Part shown: in pieces, positions 26,157 to 36,320 of the stretch
Layout of the letters: each line of letters opens with the position of its first letter
Position numbering within the stretch: position 1 is the first letter of the stretch
Source: Pseudanabaena frigida
GTDB taxonomy: Bacteria > Cyanobacteriota > Cyanobacteriia > Pseudanabaenales > Pseudanabaenaceae
Direction of reading: 5' to 3'
Assembly: GCA_003242085.1 (NCBI GenBank)
Contig: QBML01000007.1
Location: 62,001-126,000, forward strand
Length of the DNA stretch: 64,000 bases
Notes under the pieces: generated by a model
What the model was told of the DNA's origin: nothing
What the model saw: the letters and a program-made list of their open reading frames with translations, nothing else
Database searches by the model: none
Made by a program: the position numbers and the translations under genes

Positions 26157-26609
26157 GTGTTGAACCTCAAAAATTATTGGACAGTTCTCAAGCAAGCAGC
26201 GATCGCTTTTTGCGTGGCGATCGCCCTAGCAACTACTTTTTTTGCTCCAGTTTTAACCCAGCCCGTTATGGCACAAAGCCCATCGGAAATTCGTGCTGTA
26301 TCTGCTGAGAAACTACAAGTTATTAGCGATCGCTTCGATCGTCTCGAAAAATTTGTTTATGCCCAAAATTGGAATGATGTCATCTCGTATATTCATGGGC
26401 CATTTGGTGAAATTCGTAGAGAACTGAGAACGATCTCCGCTCAATTAGGTAAAACTCAAAAAGAATCTGCTAACGATTTAGCTAATAACTTATTCAAAAA
26501 TTTTGTGATCCTTGATGTCGCTGCGAAAGATAAAGATGCGATCGCGGCGGAGAATGCCTTTAAAAATGCTCTCCAAGACTTTGAAGGAATCGTTGATTTA
26601 GTTAGTTAA
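26157..26609 (+). CDS. psbQ: Photosystem II protein PsbQ (CyanoQ)
   Basis: The ~150-residue protein has a signal peptide (LKQAAIAFCVAIALATTFFAPVLTQPVMAQ) and a four-helix-bundle mature part with the PsbQ pattern: LQVISDRFDRLEKFVYAQNW, VISYIHGPFGEIRRELRTIS, AANDL.. type helix and LDVAAKDKDAIAAENAFKNAL. PsbQ stabilises the lumenal oxygen-evolving side of photosystem II. GTG 26157 is chosen because AAGGAG stands 11 bases before it; the frame is open to GTG 26121. Most CyanoQ proteins are lipoproteins, but no lipobox Cys is present here, so it appears to be a soluble lumenal protein. Confidence 0.88.
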   Translation: MLNLKNYWTVLKQAAIAFCVAIALATTFFAPVLTQPVMAQSPSEIRAVSAEKLQVISDRFDRLEKFVYAQNWNDVISYIHGPFGEIRRELRTISAQLGKTQKESANDLANNLFKNFVILDVAAKDKDAIAAENAFKNALQDFEGIVDLVS

Positions 26610-26646
26610 AATAAAAAGGGGTGCTTTCTGCGCCCCTTTTTATTTT
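26608..26646. terminator. Terminator after psbQ
   Basis: Arms 26608-26621 and 26633-26646 (AAAATAAAAAGGGG and complement) form a 14-bp stem followed by a T-rich run. It begins at the psbQ stop and ends just before the cysteine desulfurase start, leaving only six bases for the latter's leader. Confidence 0.85.
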
Positions 26647-26652
26647 ATTTTT

Positions 26653-27807
26653 ATGCAAAGACCAATTTACCTAGATTGCCATGCCACTACGCCCGTTGAT
26701 GAGCGGGTGTTAGAAGCAATGCTGCCATATTTTCGAGAATCCTTTGGCAATCCTGCTAGTGTCGGTCATTTATATGGGTGGGAAGCAGAATCGGCGGTTA
26801 AATTAGCTCGTGAGGCGATCGCCTTAGCGATTAATGCCACGCCTGAAGAAATTGTCTTTACTAGTGGTGCAACTGAAGCCAATAATCTGGCGCTAAAGGG
26901 CGTGGCTGAGGCATATCACCAAAAAGGTCGGCATATAATCACCGTTCAAACTGAACATAGTGCTGTTCTCGATCCTTGCGCCTATTTAGAATCCCTCGGT
27001 TTTGAAATTACCTATTTACCAGTCCAATCCGATGGCTTGATTGATATACAGAAACTTGAACAGACAATTCGCCCCGATACGATTTTAGTTTCGGTGATGG
27101 CAGCGAATAACGAGATTGGCGTACTTCAACCGATCGCTGCCATTGGTCAAATTTGCCACGATCATCAAGTTCTCTTTCACACTGATGCGGCTCAGGCGAT
27201 CGGCAAAGTTCCGATCGATGTGATGACGATGCAGATCGATTTGATGTCGCTCACTGCCCATAAAATCTATGGTGCAAAAGGCATCGGGGCTTTATATGTG
27301 CGTCGTCGCCAGCCCAGAGTTACGCCAGCTCCACAACTACATGGTGGTGGACATGAGCGAGGAATGCGCTCTGGCACGCTCTACACTCCACAAATTGTCG
27401 GCTTTGCCAAAGCTCTCGAAATAGCGATCGCCTCCCAAATAGAAGAACAGCAAAAAACATTAGCTCTGCGCCAATATCTATGGGAAAGATTAAGCAACCT
27501 CGATCGCATTATTCTCAATGGGAACTCTACTCAACGACTTGCAGGAAATCTCAATGTTAGTTTTGTAGATATTAGTGGGCAAGCCTTGATGTTAGCCTTA
27601 CAACCGATAGTCGCGGTCTCTTCAGGTTCTGCTTGTTCTTCTGCGAAAACAGCACCTTCCCATGTTCTCAAAGCATTAGGTCATTCCGACGAGCTAGCCT
27701 ATGCTTCTATCCGCTTTGGTATTGGTAGATTCAATACTTTAGATGAGATAGAAATCGTCGCCAATCATGTTATTACATCCGTGCGATCGCTGACACATCA
27801 AAAATAA
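26653..27807 (+). CDS. Cysteine desulfurase (NifS/IscS family)
   Basis: The 384-residue class V aminotransferase-fold enzyme has YLDCHATTPVDERV at the N terminus, the PLP Lys in SLTAHKIYGAKGIGALYV, and the active-site loop SSGSACSSAKTAPSHVL with the catalytic Cys. It removes sulfur from L-cysteine for iron-sulfur clusters, thiamine or thio-modified tRNA. The short Cys loop is longer than in SufS, fitting group I (NifS/IscS). No isc or nif partner lies beside it. It starts directly after the psbQ terminator. Confidence 0.92.
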   Translation: MQRPIYLDCHATTPVDERVLEAMLPYFRESFGNPASVGHLYGWEAESAVKLAREAIALAINATPEEIVFTSGATEANNLALKGVAEAYHQKGRHIITVQTEHSAVLDPCAYLESLGFEITYLPVQSDGLIDIQKLEQTIRPDTILVSVMAANNEIGVLQPIAAIGQICHDHQVLFHTDAAQAIGKVPIDVMTMQIDLMSLTAHKIYGAKGIGALYVRRRQPRVTPAPQLHGGGHERGMRSGTLYTPQIVGFAKALEIAIASQIEEQQKTLALRQYLWERLSNLDRIILNGNSTQRLAGNLNVSFVDISGQALMLALQPIVAVSSGSACSSAKTAPSHVLKALGHSDELAYASIRFGIGRFNTLDEIEIVANHVITSVRSLTHQK

Positions 27808-27899
27808 TAAGTTACTATTAATTAAGATAGATAGTAGCTAGATTAGTTTTAAGACATACTGCGTGCGTCTATCTAAACCAATAACCTTACCTGTCATCA

Positions 27900-28604
27900 A
27901 TGAATTCTAAAAGAATAAGTGAATTTTTTAATGCATCATCAGCCCCTACGTCTAATGAGAGTTTAGCGCACCTGAAAGATGGGACATTGATATCTGGATA
28001 TGTGGGTTTAGACGTAAAATTCTACACGCATATTAATTGTCCTTCAATGCTTTATACACTCGAATATCTATCGAGCAAGCATTCATCTCCTTACAATATT
28101 GTTGAGACAGGATGTTCTTCTTGGGGGGTAAGTTCAACATTACTATGGGATACATTTGTTTCTGAATTTGGTGGAACCGTTGATTCAATTGACATCAATA
28201 TGCAGAATGTAGAACATGCTAGAAAAGCTGTTTCAGAAAATACAACCATTCACTGCTCTGATAGTGTGGATTTCTTATTAGATTATAGAAAGCCTATTGA
28301 TCTTCTCTATTTGGATAGTTTTGACTGCGATTTCTTTCGCGACAATGGATCTGCCGATCATCATTTAAAAGAGTTCAAAGCTGTAGAAAATTTGCTAAAG
28401 GAAAGCTCTTTGATACTAATAGACGATACGCCAATTAATAAACATTGGTTAGATAATGCAATGCAACGCAAGGATTATGATTATTTATCAGAAACTCATG
28501 TGTTTTATGGAAAGGGGAATAAGATATATAGTTATCTAACCCAACAAACACATTCCAAATTATTACTCCATACCTATCAGTGTCTCTTTGAATATTATCC
28601 TTAA
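27900..28604 (+). CDS. SAM methyltransferase-like protein
   Basis: The 234-residue protein has a Rossmann-type motif I (YNIVETGCSSWGVSSTLLWD), an acidic strand end (VDSIDINMQNVEHAR) and a strand-four region LLYLDSFDC followed by ILIDDTPI, as in methyltransferase family 24. Substrate unknown. Its A/T-rich, HIP1-free coding sequence differs from the neighbours (not one GCGATCGC in 700 bases), which may point to horizontal acquisition. Confidence 0.65.
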   Translation: MNSKRISEFFNASSAPTSNESLAHLKDGTLISGYVGLDVKFYTHINCPSMLYTLEYLSSKHSSPYNIVETGCSSWGVSSTLLWDTFVSEFGGTVDSIDINMQNVEHARKAVSENTTIHCSDSVDFLLDYRKPIDLLYLDSFDCDFFRDNGSADHHLKEFKAVENLLKESSLILIDDTPINKHWLDNAMQRKDYDYLSETHVFYGKGNKIYSYLTQQTHSKLLLHTYQCLFEYYP

Positions 28605-28699
28605 TCCTGATTAGAAAGGCTTACTGTGTATTGTTTGATGAAGTATTTGATATTTGTTTAGCAGCTTCTAGCAAGTTTTATTTAGGAGGAGATTAGATT

Positions 28700-29011
28700 A
28701 TGACGTTTACTGTTATTACGGAAAAGGTGATAGGTCAATCGGAATCTCTAAATAATTTAACATTGGAGGCTTTTTTGAATTTGCTAGAGATAGATGAGAG
28801 CTTCGAATTAATTAGCGGAGAGGCTATTAAAAAAATGTCACCCAAGTTTTTTAATTCGCGATTAACCAGTGCGATTTGGGCTGAATTATTGGGTTGGGCA
28901 AGTAGCAATTGTACTCCTGAAACTTATCGTGGCGATCGCGGATTAACTGATGAGTTATTTCCAAATTTATCAATGACATCAGAACAGTTTTTTATAAAAG
29001 CAGGAATCTGA
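28700..29011 (+). pseudogene. Truncated Uma2 family gene
   Basis: The 103-codon frame begins with a good ribosome binding site (AGGAGGAG) and reads as the N-terminal half of a Uma2 protein: LEAFLNLLEIDESFELISGEAIKKMSPKFFNSRLTSAIW, ending in an unrelated LSMTSEQFFIKAGI tail. The C-terminal half with the PD...E nuclease residues is absent and was not found in other frames downstream. It is probably a deletion remnant, although it may still be expressed. Confidence 0.6.
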
Positions 29012-29353
29012 ATCGTTGTTGTATCTCTTAGGATTGCACATCCAGCAATAGTTGAAACTTTTGCCTGATTACCATCTATCTCTTTCGACTTCGTGAATAC
29101 AGATCTCAAGTAGTAAGTGGAGCTATATGAAGATTCTATGATTCCGAATTTAATTATTGAGGTTTACTAAATATAAAATCAGAACCTTAACCTCATAAAA
29201 ATTTTAAAGAAATAATTCATACTATTGACAAATCATGATCTTTTTGGCAAGCTTAATTACAGTCAAATATTCTGTTTTCTAAATTTATAAAGTCAGTTTT
29301 TACTTTCTGCTTTTGATATTGGTGTCATTAACATTACAAAAGAAAAGAAATTT
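29012..29353. other. 342-base gene-free stretch
   Basis: A/T-rich sequence following the Uma2 remnant, without recognisable genes, RNA or strong hairpins. It must contain the promoter of the secreted protein gene at 29354. A short minus-strand frame (28924-29109) was not judged real. Confidence 0.4.
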
Positions 29354-29701
29354 ATGAATCTTCGTAAGGCTCCTTTGAAATTTGTTTCTGCAACTGTCTT
29401 ATCTCTGATTACTGGTTTAATGTCTGAGTCTGCAAGTGCAAATCATCTTGACTTTACACTCTACAATGAGAGCGATAAGCCGATTTACTCCCTTTACATC
29501 TCAAGCGCACGTTCACCTAATTGGGGATCAAATGTACTAGGTAGAGATTTTTTGGATGTCAGAGAATTTACTCAGATAACTTTCCCGGGGCAGTCAAATA
29601 GAAGTCCTTGTATGTATGACATTAAAGCTAGATTATCAGATGGATCTACTCGTCAAGGTCGTTTTAATCTCTGCCAGACTCGATCTGTAACTGTCCGATG
29701 A
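29354..29701 (+). CDS. Small secreted protein
   Basis: The 115-residue protein has a signal peptide (FVSATVLSLITGLMSESASA, cleavage before NHLDF) and a mature beta-rich domain reading DFTLYNESDKPIYSLYIS, NWGSNVLGRDFLDVREF, and MYDIKARLSDGSTRQGRFNLCQT with two cysteines. Proteins with this N-S-x-x-I-x-x-L-Y-I-S...W-G-x-D/N-V-L-G pattern are common in cyanobacteria, without known function. It is probably periplasmic or exported. Confidence 0.7.
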   Translation: MNLRKAPLKFVSATVLSLITGLMSESASANHLDFTLYNESDKPIYSLYISSARSPNWGSNVLGRDFLDVREFTQITFPGQSNRSPCMYDIKARLSDGSTRQGRFNLCQTRSVTVR

Positions 29702-29825
29702 ATAAAGATGTATTGTATCAAACCCGATTATATTAGCTGTGTTTGAATTATGATTGGGATGCGATTTTTTAGCAGTACTCTTAACTATAGACTATTGATA
29801 ATTTTCTCTTCAATAATAGTAAAAG

Positions 29826-29887
29826 CTCTATTTGTATAGCAGATTTCCTATTAGTATGCTAACAGGAAATCTGCTATACAAATAGAG
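29826..29887. terminator. 24-bp hairpin before the convergent ferritin-like gene
   Basis: Arms 29826-29849 and 29864-29887 are perfectly complementary over 24 bp; the 14-base loop itself contains TTAG-TATG-CTAA. It abuts the stop of the minus-strand ferritin-like gene (29889) and likely ends its transcript. Confidence 0.85.
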
Positions 29888-29888
29888 A

Positions 29889-30776
29889 CTAATGATTGAC
29901 TGCCTTATTAGCCGTTTCTTTGAGATTGCCATTAAAGAACATAGGAATAAATTTCTCAACAAAAGAAGAAGGATCTTTCTCCCATGCTTTTTTGAAGATA
30001 TCGATTCGGGTCTTCTGTAACTCAGTCGAGAACAAAGTCTCAGGAAGTTGATTGAGCAAGTATTGAGGACGTTCCCATAGCGGCAGAGTTTCGGAAATCT
30101 TCAACAAATTCTCAAGGCGGCGCACTTCTGCACCAGCAAGGACATCCATTCCTGACTCAAAAGCAGCTTGCTCGATCGCTACATATTTGCGCTTAGCCGT
30201 CTCAACCTTAGTACGATGAGCTTCACTCTTTTTGCTAATCTCAGCTAGCTTGCGATTACCCCAACGTACATGAGCCGCCTCTTCGGGAAGAATTTTCTCA
30301 ATGGTTTCGCGAATTTTGATGTTTTCGTCAGTCTGTTCGGCTTTCTTGAGCGATCGAATATGCGCGGCGAAATATTCACAACCACGCTTTTCGGCAACAT
30401 TGATTCCTGCCAAAGCATCGATAACAATATCTTCAGGATTGGCAGAAGGTTCATACTTACTCAAACGAGTAAATTCATCGATATATAAATTTCCATCAGG
30501 TGTACCGATTTCTTCACCAAGCTCATAAAGTAAATCGGTCAACCACATCGCATGACGTGCTTCGTCAGAAACATGATGGGAAAGCTCTTGAATCAAATCG
30601 CGAGGCTTGCCATTCAGGATTTCAATCAGTCCAGTCAAATCTTTGCAGCTACGTTGTTCGCTAAAGCGATAGCGATTTAATGTTGTCATATGAGCTTCGC
30701 GCTGACGTACAACATTGTCGAGAATGTCTTCAGCACTCAGTTGACCGCGAAATTTATGGGGATAAGCAACTGTCAT
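29889..30776 (-). CDS. Ferritin-like di-iron protein
   Basis: The 295-residue protein is largely helical, with di-iron ligand motifs: a Glu-rich first helix, HHVSDEARHAMWL (E/DxxRH), and later ILPEEAAHVRWG (EExxH). That places it in the ferritin-like superfamily. It could act as an oxidase or oxygenase, or in iron handling; no subfamily can be assigned. It is divergently transcribed from bioF with a 97-base gap. No signal peptide is present, so it should be cytosolic. Confidence 0.7.
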   Translation of the reverse strand: MTVAYPHKFRGQLSAEDILDNVVRQREAHMTTLNRYRFSEQRSCKDLTGLIEILNGKPRDLIQELSHHVSDEARHAMWLTDLLYELGEEIGTPDGNLYIDEFTRLSKYEPSANPEDIVIDALAGINVAEKRGCEYFAAHIRSLKKAEQTDENIKIRETIEKILPEEAAHVRWGNRKLAEISKKSEAHRTKVETAKRKYVAIEQAAFESGMDVLAGAEVRRLENLLKISETLPLWERPQYLLNQLPETLFSTELQKTRIDIFKKAWEKDPSSFVEKFIPMFFNGNLKETANKAVNH

Positions 30777-30873
30777 CTTTAAACCTAAATCATAAATAAT
30801 AGATTGTGGGGATTAGTTAGCTTAAAGCTACTCATATCCTATTAATCAATTTTAAACCGATTTGTAAAGAAGT

Positions 30874-32040
30874 GTGAAGACCGACCCCATATCTACGCCC
30901 TACGACTGGCTCGATCGCTCATTAGAGTCTATTCACAAAGCTAACTGGTATCGCTCCACGCAAACGATTACTAGCAAAGCTGGGACGATTGCTACCATTG
31001 ATGGGCGCGAAATGTTGATGTTTGCCAGTAACAACTATTTGGGACTGGCAGGCGATCTCCGTTTGATCGAAGCAGCGATCGCCGCTACAGAAAAATATGG
31101 CACTGGCTCAACGGGCTCGCGATTGGTGACAGGGCATTTAGCTTTGCATGAAGAGTTAGAAACGGCGATCGCCGATCTTAAAAATACAGAAGCATCTCTC
31201 GTTTTTAGCTCTGGTTATTTAGCAAATTTGGGGACGATCTCGGCAATTGTGGGAGCGCGAGATTTGATTTTAGGGGATGAATATAATCACTCCTGTTTGA
31301 AGAAAGGCGGATTACTCAGTGGCGCAACGGCGATCGATTATCGCCATTTGGACTTGGACGATCTCACTGTTAAATTACAGGAAAATCGTGCTAAGTATCG
31401 TCGCTGTTTAATTACTACTGACAGCGTGTTTAGCATGGATGGAGATCTCGCACCATTACGGGAAATTATAGACTTAGCCAACCAATATGACTGCATGGTG
31501 TTAGTTGATGAAGCTCACGGAACAGGAGTGTTTGGCGATCGCGGTGGTGGTTTAACCAATGCTTTGGGAATTAAACAGGATGTAATTCAAGTAGGAACTC
31601 TGAGCAAAGCTTTGGGAAGTTTGGGCGGCTATGTGGCAGGTTCAGCAAAACTAATCGACTATCTTCGTAATCGCGCACCGACTTGGATTTATACGACAGG
31701 TCTATCTCCTGCGGATACAGGCGCGGCGATTGCTGCCATTAATATCGTCAAAGTAGAAACCGCTCTCCGCCAGCAGCTTTGGCAAAATGTGGAATTAGTT
31801 AAACAGGGTTTACAAGAATTAGGTATTCAAGCGATCGCTTTTGATTCACCGATTATTGCAATATCAGTGGGGGATATTACACAAACTCTAGAAATGTCAA
31901 CCCACTTACGCAAAAATGGGATCTTTGCCCCTGCCATCCGCCCGCCCACTGTGCCCACCCCACGTATCCGCCTAACGCTGATGGCAAGTCATACTCTCAG
32001 TCAAATTCAGTTTTTGATGCAATGTTTACAAGCTTGGTAA
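30874..32040 (+). CDS. bioF: 8-amino-7-oxononanoate synthase
   Basis: The 388-residue alpha-oxoamine synthase has MFASNNYLGLAGD, GTGSTGSRLVTG, VLVDEAHGTGVFGDRGGG (cofactor Asp) and the PLP Lys in GTLSKALGSLGGYVAGS. It condenses pimeloyl-CoA/ACP with alanine in biotin synthesis. Related enzymes (Kbl, HemA) are less likely given the length and the RPPTVPTPRIRLTLMASHT C terminus. The start is GTG 30874; a downstream GGDEF gene overlaps or nearly abuts its end. Confidence 0.9.
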   Translation: MKTDPISTPYDWLDRSLESIHKANWYRSTQTITSKAGTIATIDGREMLMFASNNYLGLAGDLRLIEAAIAATEKYGTGSTGSRLVTGHLALHEELETAIADLKNTEASLVFSSGYLANLGTISAIVGARDLILGDEYNHSCLKKGGLLSGATAIDYRHLDLDDLTVKLQENRAKYRRCLITTDSVFSMDGDLAPLREIIDLANQYDCMVLVDEAHGTGVFGDRGGGLTNALGIKQDVIQVGTLSKALGSLGGYVAGSAKLIDYLRNRAPTWIYTTGLSPADTGAAIAAINIVKVETALRQQLWQNVELVKQGLQELGIQAIAFDSPIIAISVGDITQTLEMSTHLRKNGIFAPAIRPPTVPTPRIRLTLMASHTLSQIQFLMQCLQAW

Positions 32041-32057
32041 ATCTTGATGTTCAGACA

Positions 32058-33176
32058 ATGATCTTCATGACTAGTATTGATGCGATTTTACAAGTATCAA
32101 TGCTGATCTTTTTGTGCTTGTTAGTAAATCAATATCGAGGTATTAAAACCTATACATTAGGCAGATTTTTTACAATATCGAGCTTTTTCATCACTTTTAG
32201 TAGAGTACTTCCACTATCCCCCACATTAATTACTGCTGGTTTATTCCTCTTGATGGGTAGTTGTATGACTTGCATTGCCATAGCTCAATTTACCGACAAA
32301 AAGATTAAGTTCCATTACTTTCTCATCCTTAATCTTCTATTCATTGGAATTCAATCATATTTTTTGATTTTCCAAGATGTTTTCTTATTCAAAACCATTA
32401 CTCAATCAGTCTTTCAGATCGTAGTCTTTACTCTTGCTGTTTACTATTTATTAACGCATTCCCATAAAAGTTTTATAAGTTCAGCAAGATTTATGGCGAG
32501 TGTTATGTCTATGTTGATCCTGTCATTAATAGCCAGAATTGTAGTGTTGATTAGAAATCCACCCGATAATTTATATGCTCATACTGAAATCAATTCTTTT
32601 TCATTACTGATTGTTTTTATCTTCACTTTTTTAATGAATGCTGGGTTTGTGATGATGGTATGTCAGAGACTTTATCACGATCTACATAGGACAGCTAATA
32701 CCGATGTCCTAACCCATTTGCTCAATCGACGTGCCATGATGCGTCAATTGGAAAGCGCGATCGATCGCTTCTATCGCAGCGATCGCCAGTTTGCGATTAT
32801 CTTGATTGATGTGGACTTTTTCAAGCGGGTTAATGATGTCTACGGACATGATGCTGGTGACATGGTTCTCATACACCTAGCCCAAATTCTCCAAACTAAA
32901 ATGCGGCAAATTGATTCAGCCAGTCGTTGGGGAGGAGAGGAGTTTTTGATTTTATTGCCTGATACTACACTCATACAATCACAGGAAATCGCCGAACGCA
33001 TACGCACCCATGTAGAGACAAATCCCACACAATCAAATATTCAAATCACAATTAGTTTAGGAATAGCAGCGATCCGTCAGCATGGTAATTCTTTGGAGAG
33101 TTTAATTACAGCTGCGGATCGTGCTCTATATGAAGCAAAAAGAAGTGGACGCAATCGTGTAGCTATTGCTAACTAA
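32058..33176 (+). CDS. Membrane-bound diguanylate cyclase (GGDEF)
   Basis: The ~372-residue protein has about seven N-terminal membrane helices (for example SMLIFLCLLVNQY; LLLMGSCMTCIAIA; FSLLIVFIFTFLMNAGFVMMV) and a C-terminal GGDEF domain: LTHLLNRRAM, IDVDFFKRVNDVYGHDAGD, and active-site SRWGGEEFLILL. An intact GGEEF and the metal Asp predict cyclic di-GMP synthesis. No RxxD inhibitory site was seen five residues upstream of GGEEF. The start is uncertain: ATG 32022 would overlap bioF by 19 bases, 32058 avoids it. Confidence 0.88.
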   Translation: MIFMTSIDAILQVSMLIFLCLLVNQYRGIKTYTLGRFFTISSFFITFSRVLPLSPTLITAGLFLLMGSCMTCIAIAQFTDKKIKFHYFLILNLLFIGIQSYFLIFQDVFLFKTITQSVFQIVVFTLAVYYLLTHSHKSFISSARFMASVMSMLILSLIARIVVLIRNPPDNLYAHTEINSFSLLIVFIFTFLMNAGFVMMVCQRLYHDLHRTANTDVLTHLLNRRAMMRQLESAIDRFYRSDRQFAIILIDVDFFKRVNDVYGHDAGDMVLIHLAQILQTKMRQIDSASRWGGEEFLILLPDTTLIQSQEIAERIRTHVETNPTQSNIQITISLGIAAIRQHGNSLESLITAADRALYEAKRSGRNRVAIAN

Positions 33177-33213
33177 AAAGAGAAGGGGCGCAATGCGCCC
33201 CTTCTCTTTTTAG
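33173..33213. terminator. 19-bp bidirectional terminator
   Basis: Arms 33173-33191 and 33195-33213 are perfectly complementary with loop AAT closed by GC pairs. It lies between, and overlaps the stops of, the convergent GGDEF and clpB genes. Confidence 0.9.
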
Positions 33214-35831
33214 GAAACAGTTACAAGCTCTCCAGAAAGACGTTTGAAGGAGAGTCGCTCATTTTCGATATCGACAAAAATAGTGTCTCCATCGGCATAG
33301 TCACCACGTAAGATTCCCTTAGCAATTTGGGTTTCCAATTGACGCTGAATGATCCGCTTCAGAGGACGCGCTCCATACACGGGATCGTAGCCAACCTCAG
33401 CGATGAAGTCTAGGGCAGCATCAGCAAGCTTCAAGGTCATGCGGCGATCGCCTAGTCTCTTTTCCAAACGTTGAACTTGAAGTTTAACAATACGACGGAG
33501 TTCGTCACGACGGAGAGCATGGAAGATGACAATTTCATCAATGCGGTTGAGAAACTCTGGGCGGAAACTCGATCTCATTGACTCCATGACGCGATCGCGC
33601 ATTTCCTCATAGCGTGAGTCATCACCCGCAATATCGAGAATATATTGCGAACCAACGTTGCTGGTCATAATGATGATCGAGTTCTTAAAGTCCACAGTAC
33701 GACCTTGAGAATCAGTCACACGACCATCATCAAGAATTTGCAGCATGATGTTAAATACATCAGGATGTGCTTTCTCGATTTCATCAAAGAGAATCACAGC
33801 GTAGGGACGACGACGCACTGCTTCCGTTAATTGTCCGCCTTCTTCATAGCCAACATATCCAGGAGGTGCGCCGACTAGACGGGAAACACTATGTTTCTCC
33901 ATATACTCAGACATATCGATCCGCACCATCGAGTCTTCGGTATCGAAGAGGTAAGCAGCCAAGGCTTTGGCTAATTCCGTCTTACCAACACCCGTTGGAC
34001 CTAAGAAGATAAAGCTAGCGATCGGGCGATTAGGATCGGCAAGTCCTGCGCGAGAACGTTGGATAGCGTCAGCGATCGCTGTGACCGCCTCTTCTTGCCC
34101 AACAACGCGATCGTGCAATACATCTTCGAGTTGCAAGAGCTTTTCTTTCTCAGATTCCACAAGCTTACTGACGGGAATACCCGACCATTTGGAGATAATT
34201 TCGGCAATATCTTCCTCAGTAACTTCTTGACGCAAGAGCGATCGCCCAGAAGTTTTTGCCTCTTCGAGGTTGACTTCCGCAATTTCCAATTGACGTTGCA
34301 AATCGGTAAGCTTACCGTACTTGAGCTCGGCAGCTTTGTTCAGATCGTAATCGCGCTCAGCTTGCTGAATTTCTACATTCACCTGCTCGATACTTTCTTT
34401 CAATTTGCGAATGTTATCGATAACGCTTTTCTCTGCTTCCCATTGGGCTTTGAGAGTGGTTTGCTCTTCTTTTAAGTCACCAAGTTCTTTATAAAGCTTT
34501 TCGAGACGTTCAAGAGACTCGCGATCGGTTTCCTTTTTCAGCGAGAGACATTCCATTTCTAACTGAATCACCTTGCGATTGATTTCATCAAGGGCTTCAG
34601 GCTGTGAGGTAATTTCCATCTTCAACTTTGCGGCGGCTTCGTCAACCAGATCGATCGCCTTGTCTGGCAAAAAGCGATCGCTGATATAGCGATTAGAGAG
34701 AGTAGCAGCCGCTACCAGTGCTGTATCGGAGATTTTTACACCGTGATGTAACTCGTAGCGATCGCGCAACCCACGTAAGATCGAGATCGTATCTTCGACA
34801 TTGGGTTGATCGACATAAACCTGTTGGAAGCGCCGTTCGAGAGCGGCATCCTTCTCAATATATTTGCGATATTCATCCAGAGTAGTCGCACCGATACAAC
34901 GCAACTCACCACGAGCAAGCATTGGCTTCAGTAAGTTACCTGCATCCATAGCGCCCTGTGTGGCTCCCGCACCAACAACGGTATGAATTTCATCAATAAA
35001 TAGAATAAACTGACCGCTTGATTCCGTAACTTCTTTCAGAACCGCTTTTAGTCTTTCTTCAAATTCACCGCGGTATTTTGCACCCGCAATCAGTCCACCC
35101 ATATCGAGAGCAATCAGCTTACGACCTTGCAGTGATTCAGGCACATCACCACTGAGGATGCGTTGGGCTAAACCTTCTGCGATCGCGGTTTTACCGACAC
35201 CTGGTTCACCAATCAACACAGGATTATTTTTAGTGCGGCGCGACAAAATCTGGATCGTGCGACGAATTTCATCATCACGTCCGATTACGGGATCGAGTTT
35301 ACCCTCACGGGCTAATTCAGTGAGATCGCGACCATATTTACTTAGAGCTTCATATTTATTTTCGGGGGTTTGGTCGGTCACTTTTTGCTTACCTCTGACT
35401 TCCTGAATAATACTACGGAGCTTTGCTTCATCAAGTCCCATTTCCTGATAAAGAGGCTTCCCGAAGCGATCATCTTTACAGTAGGGTAACAAGATATGCT
35501 CAATGGAAATAAAATCATCACCAAAGCTTTTGCGTTCTTTTTCGGCGCGGTCAAGCAATGTATCTAGATTTTTGCCTAAGTACACGGCACTGTTAGAACT
35601 AGAAACTTTGGGCTGACGATTGATAAACTCATCAGTGCGATCGCGCAAACGCTGAATATTGATGCCTGCTTTACTAAAAATACTTGCCGCTAGTCCTTCT
35701 TCCTCTAGCAATGCTTTCAGTAAATGCTCTGGTTCGATCTGTTGCTGTTGGGCTGCTTTCACCACATCTGGGGTTTTTGCGATCGCTGCCCATGCTTTTT
35801 CAGTAAATTGATTAGGATTTGTTGGTTGCAT
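33210..35831 (-). CDS. clpB: ClpB disaggregase
   Basis: The 873-residue protein is a full-length Hsp100: N-terminal repeat domain ([21 protein letters not shown]...), first AAA+ module with Walker [14 protein letters not shown] and [15 protein letters not shown], a long coiled-coil middle domain (~400-525), second AAA+ module with [13 protein letters not shown] and [14 protein letters not shown], and a C-terminal D2 domain. ClpB resolubilises aggregated proteins together with DnaK. It lacks the ClpP-binding IGF/L loop. A good ribosome binding site (GGAGGTAACTAGCG before the ATG) is present. It is preceded by a 1.2-kb gene-free region. Confidence 0.97.
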   Translation of the reverse strand: MQPTNPNQFTEKAWAAIAKTPDVVKAAQQQQIEPEHLLKALLEEEGLAASIFSKAGINIQRLRDRTDEFINRQPKVSSSNSAVYLGKNLDTLLDRAEKERKSFGDDFISIEHILLPYCKDDRFGKPLYQEMGLDEAKLRSIIQEVRGKQKVTDQTPENKYEALSKYGRDLTELAREGKLDPVIGRDDEIRRTIQILSRRTKNNPVLIGEPGVGKTAIAEGLAQRILSGDVPESLQGRKLIALDMGGLIAGAKYRGEFEERLKAVLKEVTESSGQFILFIDEIHTVVGAGATQGAMDAGNLLKPMLARGELRCIGATTLDEYRKYIEKDAALERRFQQVYVDQPNVEDTISILRGLRDRYELHHGVKISDTALVAAATLSNRYISDRFLPDKAIDLVDEAAAKLKMEITSQPEALDEINRKVIQLEMECLSLKKETDRESLERLEKLYKELGDLKEEQTTLKAQWEAEKSVIDNIRKLKESIEQVNVEIQQAERDYDLNKAAELKYGKLTDLQRQLEIAEVNLEEAKTSGRSLLRQEVTEEDIAEIISKWSGIPVSKLVESEKEKLLQLEDVLHDRVVGQEEAVTAIADAIQRSRAGLADPNRPIASFIFLGPTGVGKTELAKALAAYLFDTEDSMVRIDMSEYMEKHSVSRLVGAPPGYVGYEEGGQLTEAVRRRPYAVILFDEIEKAHPDVFNIMLQILDDGRVTDSQGRTVDFKNSIIIMTSNVGSQYILDIAGDDSRYEEMRDRVMESMRSSFRPEFLNRIDEIVIFHALRRDELRRIVKLQVQRLEKRLGDRRMTLKLADAALDFIAEVGYDPVYGARPLKRIIQRQLETQIAKGILRGDYADGDTIFVDIENERLSFKRLSGELVTVS

Positions 35832-35984
35832 CGCTAGTTACCTCCTGTGGCTTTTTGGTTTTAGACAACTATAAGAATCGCGATTATTCAGATTTAAATA
35901 TCTTTGAATATCTTAGTGTGTCTAACTTTTTAACAGGATCGGTTCTACCTTGCATAAGGGTGCGTGTTTCCGTACTTCACTTAT

Positions 35985-36088
35985 TAATAGCTGCTAAATG
36001 GGGCTTCGGCTTTGCTCAGCCAGCAGTCATAATCGTTAGCTGAGCGAAGCCGAAGCCTCTCATATCTCATTTTGGATCGCTGCTATAT
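35985..36088. repeat. Inverted-repeat element
   Basis: Arms containing GGGGCTTCGGCTTTGCTCAGC (first part GGGGCTTCGGCTTTGCTCAG) and GCTGAGCGAAGCCGAAGCC pair around an ~18-base loop. The outer ends AATAGCTGCTAAATGG and CGCTGCTATAT resemble the ends of the 22628-22740 element. It lies ~150 bases upstream of clpB. Confidence 0.65.
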
Positions 36089-36320
36089 ACTTCATTTGTA
36101 GTTTGTTAAGAAAGCTAAAGACGTATAAACATAAAAAGTGATAAATCTATATAAAAACCAACATTTAAATGACCAAAATGCAATTTGAAATATCAAGCGA
36201 GAAAGACATATTTTTGACTGATATTCACTCATTAATAATTCCCAAAAACTATAATTCAATTTTTTAATTAAGTATTAATACTTAATGATTTACATTAGGA
36301 AGTTAAGTATTAAGAAAAAG

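Noticed and set aside
28924-29109. Minus-strand frame of 61 codons after the Uma2 remnant, considered as a transposase or Uma2 fragment
   Set aside because: No match to known transposase motifs or to the missing Uma2 half could be recognised; no start signal.
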